Source: Thecamonas trahens ATCC 50062 (Eukaryota > Apusozoa > Apusomonadida > Apusomonadidae). From it: DNA of 64,000 bases. Positions within the stretch are counted from its first letter, which is position 1, and every line of letters starts with the position of its first letter. The DNA lies in the NCBI RefSeq assembly GCF_000142905.1, contig NW_013657646.1:118150-182149 (forward strand). The letters run 5' to 3'. Below are positions 48,001-56,890 of the stretch, in pieces. A program made the translations under genes and the position numbers. The notes under the pieces are model-generated. The model ran no database searches and was not told the DNA's origin. It saw only the letters and a program-made list of their open reading frames with translations.

Positions 48001-50331
48001 AGCTTCGGCCTTGGGCTCGGGCTCAGCCTCAACCTTTGCCTCAGCTTCGGCCTTGAGCTCGGGCTCGGTCTCGTGGGGCACTCTCATCTCCGCAACAGCA
48101 ACATCCGGTGGCGGCGGTGCATCGCCACTTGCGTGCGCAGCCAGCTCGGGTGCTGACGCATCGAGCTGCTCCAAACTGGCTTGTGGAGGCGGCGGAGCTT
48201 GAAAGTTGGATAGATCAAAGGCGTCGATGTCAAGGACGTGAATGTCGTCCGCGTCTGACAGCGAAAACACTGGAGGGGCAGGCGCAGCCTCGAGGAGCTC
48301 GGCAGCCTCTTGAACAGTGTCCGGGCTGTTTGGAGTTGTCGGTCCAGGCGGGTCAGTCACCACCGGCGGCGCCGGGCACTCGAGCACAAAGTTCGACGGG
48401 ATAAGGCCCTCGGCGCCGTCTTCGTTCATGGCGTGCCACCAGTTCGACGACTGCTCCAGCACGTACAGCACCTCGCCGGCCTCAAAGTCGAGTCGATGAA
48501 CAGACGGGTCGGCGTATCCGCACAGCGCCTGCACAAGCATAATGGCGTCGTCCTTGGTGTACCGTGATGTCCGCTTGGGCACCTTGGGCGCTGTAGGTGC
48601 CGTCTCGCTGGCCGCCCGCGACCGTGTGTGAATATCAGCCTCGACTTCAGCCGCAGCCTCAGCCTCAGCCCCGGTGGCATCTGCTGCGGTCGCTACCGCA
48701 GCAGGTGCAGCAGCCTCGACCTCGGATTCGATGTAGAACTCATCCTCCAGCTCGGTCGCATCGTCGCCAGAGGCTCCGGTCTCTGCCAGGGCGTCAACGC
48801 TAGCATCAGCAGCATCGACGGCGCTGCTCTCGACATCGGCGCTGTTGGCAGCAGAAGTCGGCGAGACTGCAGCCACGGCCTGGGTCACAGCAGCAGGCTG
48901 TGCGGAGAGAGGGGCAGAGAGTGCACATACGTAGTTGGACGGGACTAGACCCTCGGATCCGTGGGTGTTGCGGGCAATCCACCACTTACCACTGTCATCG
49001 AGTACATGCAGCGGCTCGCCTTCGACAAAGTCAAGGTGCATCGGGTTGAGATCGGCAAAGTCAAAGAGTGCGCGGGTGTTGGGAGCAAATGGCTCGGGCT
49101 CGGCCGCGGGCAAAGGGGCGGGCTCGGGCTCGGCCACAGCATCGACAAACAAAGTCTCGGCCTCGCTTGCAGCGGCGATTTCACGCTCCTCAGACGTTGG
49201 CTCAAGCTCAGGCTCGAGACTCGACCATTCGTCGAGTGAAGTCGCCATCGCAAGCGCCGACAGTGACGGCAGCGGCGAGGCAGCGACCTCGGCAACCCGA
49301 GCCGGTGAGAGCGCAAAAGTAGATGCTTTCGAGTGGGTCGACGGCGACGCTGAGCCGCGGACAGGCGCAAGCTCAATACGCGCCGGAGGGCTGTAGTCTG
49401 CCAAGCCCAGCGGCTCCGGCGTCGCCTCTGCCGGAGCTGCAGAAGAGACGGGAGACGCCCATGTCGAGAGCGTGGGCGCATGGCCGACGCCAAGGCCCGA
49501 GAGCTCCATCTGCAGTGGAGCAACGTCAACTTGCGGGGGCGAAACCGTTGATGCGCGAACCTCACGCTCGTACGAAGTCAACTCGCGCAAGCCGCCGTCA
49601 CCAGCCAGTGTCGGCGGGGCGTCGCCGTTCCAGTCCATAAGCGGTACAGAGCTAGCGCGGGCGTCGTCGGTCATCAGACGGTGGCGCGGCGGGAAGATCG
49701 AGGAGGGCGCACCAGTACGGGCAAGTGCCGGTGCCGGGACATCAAGATCCGAGAGCGCCAACGCAACCGCAGCGCGCGGTGGAGGAGCCAGGGGCGGCGA
49801 GGCCAGCGGCCGCGACGGCGAGAGCAGGGGTGAATCATGCTCTGCAAAAGAGACCCGCGCACGGCGCAGCGAGTGGACCCGCGGCGACGAGCGGGGATAC
49901 GGCGGGGAGCCGCGATGGTCCGGCGACAATCGCAGCGACGAGCGCTGCTGGTCGGGCTCCAACGGCAGCGAGCGTGGGCGGGGTGGCGGAGAGGAGCGGA
50001 GACGGAGAAGTGGGTCGGGCATGTGGCGGGAAGAAGGGCCGGAGGCATAGACGGGCGCATGCTGCGGAGGCGGACGGAGTGGGTGCGGCAGTGGTGAGGC
50101 GCCCAAGCGAGGCGGGCTTGGCGGACGGGTGGCCCGGGCCGGGTCGGCGCCAACAACGTGCGCCGGCGCAGCAGCAGCAGGCTGCCAGCGGCCATGGCCC
50201 AGGACGGGGCGACGAGCAAAGAGGTTGGCACGGGAGGCTGCCGAGGCCTGCCGAGCCAGTGTAAGTGACTCGGCTGCAGCTGCCATGGTCGCAACCGGTG
50301 ACGAGCTCCGGGACCGGGGCGGGTGGTACAT
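45096..50331 (-). CDS. Four-SH3-domain scaffold protein with long 27-residue repeat region (two frame breaks)
   Basis: It is read as one gene. A Pro/Arg/Ser-rich N-terminus (MYHPPRSRSSSP) precedes SH3-1 (ALFDFADLNPMHLDFVEGE to GLVPSNYV), SH3-2 (LCGYADPSVHRLDFEAGEVL to GLIPSNFV) and SH3-3 (LHRFEDDNPRRLDFEAGEIL to GLLPSNFV). A long acidic repeat (units like DDDSASTVAEDEADPAVV) follows, then SH3-4 (SHDFSDPNPRRLDFAKGTIF to GLVPSNYL) and a Ser/Asp-rich C-terminus ending in a basic helix. All four SH3 domains keep the WW pair and the PSNY/F motif. The frame changes twice inside the repeats: at about 47355-47362 a copy lacks four bases relative to its sister copy, and at about 46421-46424 one base is missing. 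SH3 scaffolds organise actin or endocytic complexes; partners are unknown. Confidence 0.78.
45940..47565 (-). repeat. 81-nt (27-residue) coding repeat array in the SH3 gene
   Basis: Roughly twenty diverged copies of an 81-nt unit encode Asp/Ser/Ala/Val-rich peptides such as SASTVAEDEADPAVVEPVV. A higher-order copy about 300 bp long recurs almost exactly at about 46506-46684 and 46810-46985. Assembly of such an array is error-prone, which fits the two frame breaks. Confidence 0.85.
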
Positions 50332-50749
50332 GCCGCGGCGGCTGCTGCTGGCAAAGCGAGGTGGTGTCAGCTAGCGCGCGCTCGCCGGCGGGAGCCCCCC
50401 TGACTGCAGGCTACGAATCCGGGATGTGATGCCATGGGCATGGGTAGGGAATCACCACATGGCAGGGGCGAATAGCTGTGGGTAGAGAGACGAAGAGGGG
50501 GGGGGGGGGGGCAGGCAGCTGTCGGACCACCGAGATCGTGACTCGGACACGACAGCAGGGTGCGATACGAGTCAGCGATGCTGATGTGGTGGTAGTACAC
50601 CGCACAGCACGTTGCCGTCTTCGATGGAGATGGCAGCGGGCCAGGCCGGGTGGCAATGGCTGCCGAAGTGTGTGCGATGTGTGCAGTGTGTGCTGTCGAG
50701 TTGGTGACAGCACCACTTCTCGCGTTACAGGTGACAAGGAAGCGAGGGC
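50332..50749. promoter_or_regulatory. Divergent promoter, SH3 gene / DUF5655 gene, with G15
   Basis: G15 at 50497-50511 is poly(C) for the SH3 gene. No additional gene is supported; ORFs here are out-of-frame shadows. Confidence 0.45.
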
Positions 50750-51316
50750 ATGGCGTCGCCTGAGAGTATGGGCAGCGCCATGGAGGCGAGCATGGAGGCA
50801 CGGACGGGGCGGACGCTGGACGAGTGGGTGGCGACGGTGGTGGGCTCTGGGGTGGATGAGCTGGACCAGAAGGCCGTCCGCAAGTGGCTGAGGGAGGTCC
50901 ATGACGTGCCGCTCAACAGCCAGTGGGCCATTGCCCGCGCTGCGGCCAAGCAGGCCGGCTGGATCGAGCCCGATGTCGAGGGCTATGCTGCCAAGCAGTA
51001 CTCGGGCGCCAAGAGCACCCTGCGCCCGATCTACGACCGCGTCCGCGATGTGGTACTCAGCGCGGGCAAGGCCGTGACCGCTGCCGGCCGGTCGACGTAC
51101 ATCCCGTTCACCCACAACCGCCAGTTTGCGGCGGTGAAGGCTGCAAGCCGGAGCAGGGTCGATCTCGGCCTCCGCTTCACTGATCCGCCCGAGAGCGAAT
51201 TGCTCTCCACGGCCACGCCAATCGGGCAGACGACTCACAAGATAGGCCTCAAGTCGGTGGACGACGTGACGCCCGAGGTTGTGGAACTGGTGGTTGCAGC
51301 CTACGAGCAGAACTGA
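50750..51316 (+). CDS. DUF4287/DUF5655 protein of bacterial type
   Basis: The protein has 188 residues with no introns. The N-terminal part (about 15-75: TGRTLDEWVATVV, WLREVHDVPLNSQWAIA) matches the bacterial DUF4287 pattern. The C-terminal part (about 85-188: LRPIYDRVRDVVL, STYIPFTHNRQFAAVKA, VDLGLRFTDPP, GQTTHKIGLKSVDDV) matches DUF5655. The two domains are commonly found together in short actinobacterial and other bacterial proteins whose function is not established. In a protist genome this suggests lateral transfer; GC content and codon use look like the neighbours, so any transfer is not recent. The start at 50750 is the first ATG; 50765 is an alternative. Confidence 0.72.
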   Translation: MASPESMGSAMEASMEARTGRTLDEWVATVVGSGVDELDQKAVRKWLREVHDVPLNSQWAIARAAAKQAGWIEPDVEGYAAKQYSGAKSTLRPIYDRVRDVVLSAGKAVTAAGRSTYIPFTHNRQFAAVKAASRSRVDLGLRFTDPPESELLSTATPIGQTTHKIGLKSVDDVTPEVVELVVAAYEQN

Positions 51317-51383
51317 GGCAGCGAATGTGTGTGTGTCATCTCACCGGAGCTGTTTTCAGTGCGAGTGAGTAAACCCATTTAGA

Positions 51384-51620
51384 GACCGGCGTAGCAAGAG
51401 GGAAAAGCCGAGCTCCCTTTGAGCGGGATAGAGTCCGTCATGAGAAAGCAACAACACATCGACGTAATTCATCCGAATAGCTTGGGACAGCACTTAAGTG
51501 GCTGTCTATCTACTTCCACGTCGTGGAACAGGACTTTAGTGTCCACGGTTTAGCAGACCGGCCCTTCTCCACCCTCCTTGCTCCCTCAATGGGCTCAGGA
51601 GGACTAACGCGGGGCAACAT
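51384..51620. ncRNA. Structured RNA candidate, strand unknown
   Basis: The segment has no ORF and, in contrast to the surrounding C/T-rich DNA, is balanced in base composition and full of short perfect inverted repeats: 51397-51403 with 51414-51420; 51486-51491 with 51501-51506 (GACAGC/GCTGTC); 51514-51519 with 51523-51528 (TTCCAC/GTGGAA); 51531-51534 with 51541-51544; 51573-51578 with 51597-51602 (CCTCCT/AGGAGG, with inner CCC/GGG). Five consecutive hairpins suggest an RNA such as RNase P/MRP, SRP or a snoRNA, but I recognise no diagnostic motif for any of them. Confidence 0.45.
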
Positions 51621-52702
51621 TTCCTTCCTTCTATCTTTCTCTACCTAATTAATCCCCTTGCTGTCCCCATCCCCATCCTCCCAATCCCTCCTCCATCCTC
51701 CCTAATCTCAACCCTCATCTTGTCCATTATCGCCGCCGTCATCGTCGTCAGCGTCGGTCTCGCAGCCTGTCGCCTGGATCTGCTCTGCCCATCAACACCG
51801 TGTCCTCCATCTGCAACTCTGCAACTCCTCCCTTGTCTGATGACAAATCCCCCCCCACACACATACACTATCCTTCCTTCTGCTTATCTTGTATTTCCTC
51901 CGTAGCCGATATCCGCCCTCCGATGCACTAAATACACATCAATACACATCGCCGTCTTCCTCTCTTCTCCTCTCCTCCTTCTCTTCTCCTCCTTCTCTTC
52001 CCATTGCCAAACATAGCAATAACAACGACATCCAGACCAGTGCACCATCTATGCCATTCCCTCCACCAGCATGTCGGGTGATGCTTACTATGGCACCACC
52101 ATCTGATCTCTTTTTCTCTGATCATCCCTGCCCTCTCGGGGCTCGCCTTTAAATCTCCGTCCCTCCAGCCTCCATCGCCCCATCTCGCCCCCTCACACCA
52201 CCCTTCCACCCCTCCCCTACCCCCCTACACTCTCCTCACCTCCATTCACTCCCTTCCACTCTCTAGCATCCCCATCACATCTCCGACCATCACTGCTACC
52301 GCCCGCAAAAATCCGCCAACGTCACCCCCCCCTCATCCACATCACCCTCGTCCTACCAAGCAAGGGTGCCCTCTTCCACACCACGTGCTCCTTACCCTCA
52401 ACCATCTGCCACCCTCTCCACCACCTCGCACCGATCCCTCTTCCCCAGTTGCGATCGGCCCGAATCGCCCCCCCCCCCCCCCACCCACTCCCGCGTTCAG
52501 CCATTGATCACGTCGGGCGACCGGCGAGTCGCATTGTGCCGGCACCCGCCAGCGCCGTAGGGGCGAGGCCACCCGACGCTGTACAGGCCACGCGCCCCCC
52601 TTCGAACCGGCCCACCCCCCTCACGCGTCTGCCCCTGCCAGTACCCACTCCCCTGGAGACCTCTGCCCGCCCCCCCGCCCCGTCCTCTGCCCGCCCTCGG
52701 CC
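51621..52702. other. Long C/T-rich intergenic stretch before Enhancer of polycomb
   Basis: About 1.1 kb of pyrimidine-rich, repeat-poor sequence with C15 at 52468-52482. No ORF with coding character was found. It probably contains the promoter and leader of the downstream gene, and possibly an unspotted first exon. Confidence 0.5.
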
Positions 52703-54688
52703 ATGTCCGACGCGCGGCTGGCGGCGGCCATGGCGCCGGAAAAGTCACTCCGCTCGCGACGGGTCGACCTCGACGTCAAGATGAAGATCCGGCGCGAGGA
52801 GGACAAGGACGACGGCAAGAGCGCGTTCAAGCGGGCACGGCCGCAGCTGAAGACAGGAATGGAGAGTCTAGAAGAGCGCGAGGTCCACATCAAGAAGGCC
52901 ATCGAGCAGCAGGCGGCTGGCGCAGCGTCGACGGTGGCCATCCCCATCCCGCAGATCCGGGAGGTCCCGCCCGAGCGGCTCGCAGGCCCACCATTTGAGC
53001 TGCCGGACACATACCTGCGGCTGACGGTGCCGGCGTGGAACGATCCCGACTGCGGTGTGCTGTACGACATGGACGCCGACGACCTCGAGTGGCTCAACGC
53101 CCACAACGCCAAGAACCGTCGCATCTCCGAAGACGACTTTGAGGCGCTCATTGACCGGCTGGAGAAGGCCACTAACTTTAACGTGGTGCCTGTCGAGCTC
53201 TCAGCCATCACTCTGCCGCCGACGGTCTCGGAAAAGACCGGATCGATCATCCGCGAGTACTGGATGGCCAAGCGGGTGCGGCTGGACAAACCGCTGCTGC
53301 GGCCGTTTTGGCCGCCGCCCGACCACGACAACTCGGATCCGCATCTTGCCTTCCGCCCGCTCTCGCGCACCTACTCGCGCCGAAAGAAGCCCAACGACAT
53401 GACATCGTACAAGAAGCTCTGCCAGCTGAAGAAGGAGTTTGAGACCGTCATGGAGCTGCTCCAGGAGGTCTTTACCCGCGAGGAGACGAAACGCGACCTG
53501 GCCGCCCTCCGCATCGAGATCTTTGAGCAGCTGCGGAAGGAAGACAAGAGCGGAAACAAGTTCAAGCTGCAGCTGGACCTCCCGCCGCCGCCGCGCCCGC
53601 GCCCGGCGCCCAAGGCTGCCGCCGACCCGGCCGCGTCGGCGTCGGCGCCAACGTCAGCTGCCGCCGAAGCCACTACGCCGGCGGTGCTGGACCCGACCCG
53701 CCCCGCGCGCTCGCAGTCGACGGCCAACAAGGCATACACGACGCTGCTACAGCGCGCCAAGCTCGACGACGTGCTTGCCGAGTCGGACGACGACACCGAG
53801 ATCGAGACTCTGGCCTCGCACCTCGAGTCTGTCCCGCTCCCAATCATCAACCGCATCGGCATCCGCTGCTTGTACATGGACCCTGCGTCGCATGTGCGGA
53901 TGCCCAACGCACATGCCTTTGAAGCTGCGCCTCCGACCTCGTTCCTTGCCGAGAGCGTGCCCGCGTCGTCGGCGCCCGGGCCGCCCGCGATCGGCGCCGG
54001 CGGCTACCCGACCCGAGTCATCCGCGGCGTCGCGCCTGAGGGCTCGCGCCCGCGCAAGTTCCGGGCTGTCCGGCGCATTGGTCGTGGCGGCCGCATCCTC
54101 TACGACCGGGTCCTGCCGTCGCTCTCGGACTCGGACTCGGACTCGGACGGCGAGCCGGACAGCGTGAGCGAGTTTGTCGGCTGGCCGTCGTCCCCGCTCG
54201 GCACCAAGCGCAAGCGGGCGGCGTCGCGGCATGCGTCACCGGAGCCGTCGCCTTCACCGCTCATTCCAGCCCACCCAACGCTCTTCTCGCGGCCGGTCAC
54301 TCGCACCTCGCTCTACCTCGACGCGCTCAACAAGTGGTCGCACAGCAGCACCGAGTCAGAGCTTGCCGGCGGCGAGGCCCAAGCCGCGCTCGACCAGCTG
54401 CGCGCGGTCGGCCCGCCGTCGCGGCTCGCCGAGTACGTGCACTTGGCGCAGCGGATCACCTCGCTCAAGACCATGCAGCTTGGGCCCATGGCCGAGCATC
54501 TCGGCTATCGCTCGTATGACGCCTCGCTCGACCTCTCCGCCATGCGTGCGGCTCTGGACTTTGACTGCGAGCAAGACGCCGCGGGACCGTCGCTGAACGA
54601 GTCACGGCTGCGCAAGGGCGCCGACCGGGCCGCCGAAGCGGCTATGACTAAGCCGCCGCCGGTTGTCATACCGGGCGCGGTTGCATAA
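52703..54688 (+). CDS. EPL1: Enhancer of polycomb-like protein (NuA4/TIP60 subunit)
   Basis: The protein has 661 residues. The N-terminal EPcA region (about 10-320) is recognisable: SLRSRRVDLDVKMKI, REVPPERLAGPPFELPDTYL, NDPDCGVLYDMDADDLEWLN, REYWMAKRVRLDKPLLRPFW, DPHLAFRPLSRTYSRRKKPN, and the following helix KLCQLKKEFETVMELLQEV. Epl1/EPC nucleates the piccolo NuA4 histone acetyltransferase module with Esa1/TIP60, Yng2/ING3 and Eaf6 and contacts the nucleosome through its basic N-terminus. The rest is Pro/Ala/Ser-rich with an acidic Ser-Asp run (about 475) and no EPcC domain that I can identify. It is intronless from the ATG at 52703. Confidence 0.9.
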   Translation: MSDARLAAAMAPEKSLRSRRVDLDVKMKIRREEDKDDGKSAFKRARPQLKTGMESLEEREVHIKKAIEQQAAGAASTVAIPIPQIREVPPERLAGPPFELPDTYLRLTVPAWNDPDCGVLYDMDADDLEWLNAHNAKNRRISEDDFEALIDRLEKATNFNVVPVELSAITLPPTVSEKTGSIIREYWMAKRVRLDKPLLRPFWPPPDHDNSDPHLAFRPLSRTYSRRKKPNDMTSYKKLCQLKKEFETVMELLQEVFTREETKRDLAALRIEIFEQLRKEDKSGNKFKLQLDLPPPPRPRPAPKAAADPAASASAPTSAAAEATTPAVLDPTRPARSQSTANKAYTTLLQRAKLDDVLAESDDDTEIETLASHLESVPLPIINRIGIRCLYMDPASHVRMPNAHAFEAAPPTSFLAESVPASSAPGPPAIGAGGYPTRVIRGVAPEGSRPRKFRAVRRIGRGGRILYDRVLPSLSDSDSDSDGEPDSVSEFVGWPSSPLGTKRKRAASRHASPEPSPSPLIPAHPTLFSRPVTRTSLYLDALNKWSHSSTESELAGGEAQAALDQLRAVGPPSRLAEYVHLAQRITSLKTMQLGPMAEHLGYRSYDASLDLSAMRAALDFDCEQDAAGPSLNESRLRKGADRAAEAAMTKPPPVVIPGAVA

Positions 54689-54800
54689 ACACCTGTGGCC
54701 TTGGTCTTGAGCGCTACATGCACGACAGCTGCTGGCCCGAAGCAAAGTACAAAGCAATGACAGCTTTAATTACCAAAAAATCACTAGTCCAAACGAGTTG

Positions 54801-54886
54801 TCCGGCGTAGTCCAACGGCTAGGATATTAGCTTTTCAATTTATGATAAGCACGCTAAGGATCCGGGTTCGATTCCCGGCGCTGGAG
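54801..54886 (+). tRNA. tRNA-Glu(UUC) with 14-nt intron
   Basis: Acceptor stem TCCGGCG/CGCTGGA (one G-T), D stem GTCC/GGAT, anticodon stem TTAGC/GCTAA, and T arm CCGGG-TTCGATT-CCCGG. The anticodon loop after removal of 54838-54851 is TTTTCAC with anticodon TTC at 54834-54836, identical to the loop of other eukaryotic tRNA-Glu. The 14-nt intron sits exactly at the canonical 37/38 site. Discriminator base G. A T6 terminator follows. Confidence 0.92.
54838..54851 (+). other. tRNA-Glu intron
   Basis: A 14-nt AT-rich insertion between anticodon-loop positions 37 and 38, as expected for tRNA splicing-endonuclease substrates. Confidence 0.85.
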
Positions 54887-54893
54887 TATATTA

Positions 54894-54899
54894 TTTTTT
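54894..54899 (+). terminator. Pol III terminator (T6) after tRNA-Glu
   Basis: Six T, eight bases after the tRNA 3' end. Confidence 0.8.
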
Positions 54900-55170
54900 G
54901 CACCTTTCCCGACCCTCCTTTCCATCTTCCCTATCATGCCTTGCTCTCTCCCGTGCGCAATGGCATTGGCCATCCAGAGTGCTGCGCACTGCCTATGCGC
55001 CCATGATGCGGCGGTAAGACAGGAAGTAGGCGCACGCGCTGGCATGGGATGTTCAATCTGGTGTGTTGAGTGCCGTTTTTTGCCAATCGCCCCGCCGCCG
55101 CCGTCGCTCGCGCTTGCACTGCAGTGGAGCGTGACTACGAGGCCGAGCTCTGTCACCGCACTCACAGACC

Positions 55171-55296
55171 ATGCTCGAGACACCTACGGTTGGGTCGTAC
55201 CTTGCCGGTGCGGTGGTCATGGTTGTCGGCGTCATCCTTCCGCTGGCTTACATTGTGGCCAAGCACCGCGGCCTGGCGTGGAAGCCGAGCGACTGA
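55171..55296 (+). CDS. 41-residue single-TM microprotein
   Basis: ATG at 55171, TGA at 55294. The peptide has a short N-terminus (MLETPTVGS), one hydrophobic helix of about 22 residues (YLAGAVVMVVGVILPLAYIV), a basic flank AKHRG and a polar end LAWKPSD. The positive-inside rule places the C-terminus in the cytosol or matrix. Size and topology recall small accessory subunits of membrane complexes (for example OST4-like or respiratory-chain subunits), but I cannot assign a family. The clean start, stop and membrane profile in an otherwise empty 750-bp interval favour a real gene. Confidence 0.6.
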   Translation: MLETPTVGSYLAGAVVMVVGVILPLAYIVAKHRGLAWKPSD

Positions 55297-55446
55297 GCGC
55301 CGTGGCGGTGCGGGGACGGTGATGCGGCGGCGATGGTCGACGATGGGAGGCTTCCGGGCGACTGCGGAGGGAGGACACGTGTAGCCGCGGGCAATGAAGA
55401 CACTCGCGGGAGGCGATGGGTTGTGTGGCTGGAGATGAGAAGAGGT

Positions 55447-56811
55447 TTACGAGACAGAGCACGAGCCCGGGCCTGGGGCTCCGTCATCGGTCGGCGGCGG
55501 CCGGGAGGAGCGTTGGCCAGCGGCGGATCGGCCGACTTCGGCGGCAGCAGCGTCGTTGGAGAGCACGTTAGCCTTGTCGAGGACGATGGTCTTGTCGGCG
55601 GCGGACGGATGGTGGTGAACGTGGGGGCCGGTCTCGTAGGTGGAAGGGCCTGGGGCGGCGAGGAGGTCGCGCAACGCGGCGGCGGCTTGTGGATCGAGGT
55701 GGGGCGGAAAGGCGATGTCAAAGGCGATGTAGAGGTTGCCGCGACGTGCGGGCGTGCCGAGGTGTGGCATGCCCTCGCCCGGGACGCGGAGGACGGCACC
55801 CGGGGCGAGGACGCCGGCAGCGCGGACATCAGCGGCCGAGACGCGCAAGTTGTGGCCGGCCGGGTGGTGGATGGTGATGTGAAAGTTGCCGGTGAGGGCG
55901 TCGACCAGGGCGATGCGTTGGTGAACGACGACGTCTGCTCCGCGGATCTCCCAGCCCGTCGGTGTCTCGACGTCGACAGTGACGTACAGATCACCGGTCG
56001 GGCCAGAGCCCTGGCCGGGAACGCGGAGGGTGAGGCCTGAGAAGACGCCCGGCGGAAGGTCGACTGGAACCGAGGCCTGCTCGCGGACGCGGCCTATGCC
56101 GCGGCAACTCTTGCAGACGTCGGCGGGTGGGATGGCGACGCCGGGGCGGCCAGGCGCGGTGCGGCAGGCCGAGCATGGGCCGACCGAGGTAAAGACGGCC
56201 GATCCCATGGTCCGGCGAGTGGTAGCACGGCCTGTGCCGGAGCAGGCGGTACAGCGATACGAGTTGCCCGAGGCTGCGCCTGTGCCGGAGCAGACGGAGC
56301 AGACGGCGACGCGATCGACGGCGACCGAGGCGCGGCCGCCACGGAAGGCCATGTCCATGGCAATGCGGAGCGGGGCGGCGATGTCGCCACCATCGCGGCC
56401 GCCGGCAGGTCCACCACCAAACATGGCATTGACAAAGTCGGCAAAGGGATCGTCGCCCGGCGGCGGCGGATGATGCGGTGAGGCGCGGCGGTCGGGCCCG
56501 GGCGCGGCGCGGCGGGCGGCCTTCTCCGGATGGGCCAGCGCATCGTAGGCAGCCTGGATCTTAGCAAATTTGTCGGCGGCGGCCGGATCGTCGGAATTGC
56601 GGTCCGGATGGAGCCGCATGGCCAGCCGGCGGTAGGCTGTGCGTACCTCGTCGGGCGAGGCCTGTGGCGAGAGGCCGAGGACTCGGTACGGGTCGCTGCT
56701 GCTAAAGTCGGGCGCCGCCGCGTGGGCCTCGCCGCACCCACCAGCGGCCGCCACCACGGCTGCTGTGCCTGCCGCCGCCGCCACCCGCACTGCTGCCCGT
56801 GCTGCGTTCAT
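55447..56811 (-). CDS. Type I DnaJ (Hsp40) with CaaX terminus
   Basis: The protein has 454 residues. An Ala/Arg-rich N-terminus (MNAARAAVRVAAAAG), about 38 residues, resembles a mitochondrial presequence or membrane anchor. The J domain spans about 40-105 (DPYRVLGLSPQASPDEVRTA, HPDRNSDDP). A Gly/Phe-type linker and a four-motif zinc region at about 170-255 follow (CSVCSGTG, CTACSGTG, a degenerate CSACRTAPG, CKSCRGIG), then the two beta-domains of the substrate-binding region. It ends CSVS, a good farnesylation CaaX box like that of Ydj1/DNAJA proteins. J proteins stimulate Hsp70 ATPase through HPD. The presequence-like N-terminus and prenylation signal point to different compartments, so one may be fortuitous. 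Confidence 0.9.
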   Translation of the reverse strand: MNAARAAVRVAAAAGTAAVVAAAGGCGEAHAAAPDFSSSDPYRVLGLSPQASPDEVRTAYRRLAMRLHPDRNSDDPAAADKFAKIQAAYDALAHPEKAARRAAPGPDRRASPHHPPPPGDDPFADFVNAMFGGGPAGGRDGGDIAAPLRIAMDMAFRGGRASVAVDRVAVCSVCSGTGAASGNSYRCTACSGTGRATTRRTMGSAVFTSVGPCSACRTAPGRPGVAIPPADVCKSCRGIGRVREQASVPVDLPPGVFSGLTLRVPGQGSGPTGDLYVTVDVETPTGWEIRGADVVVHQRIALVDALTGNFHITIHHPAGHNLRVSAADVRAAGVLAPGAVLRVPGEGMPHLGTPARRGNLYIAFDIAFPPHLDPQAAAALRDLLAAPGPSTYETGPHVHHHPSAADKTIVLDKANVLSNDAAAAEVGRSAAGQRSSRPPPTDDGAPGPGSCSVS

Positions 56812-56890
56812 TGCCTGCCTCTTGCTGCTGTCGCTCCCGCCTGCGTCAAGTGCCCGCTGCCGGGCTCGGCGCCGGCTCGTCTGGCGGGGC

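Noticed and set aside
51384-51620. Assignment of the structured segment to U1, U2, U4, U6, 5S or U3 RNA
   Set aside because: None of the characteristic conserved boxes of these RNAs is present on either strand.
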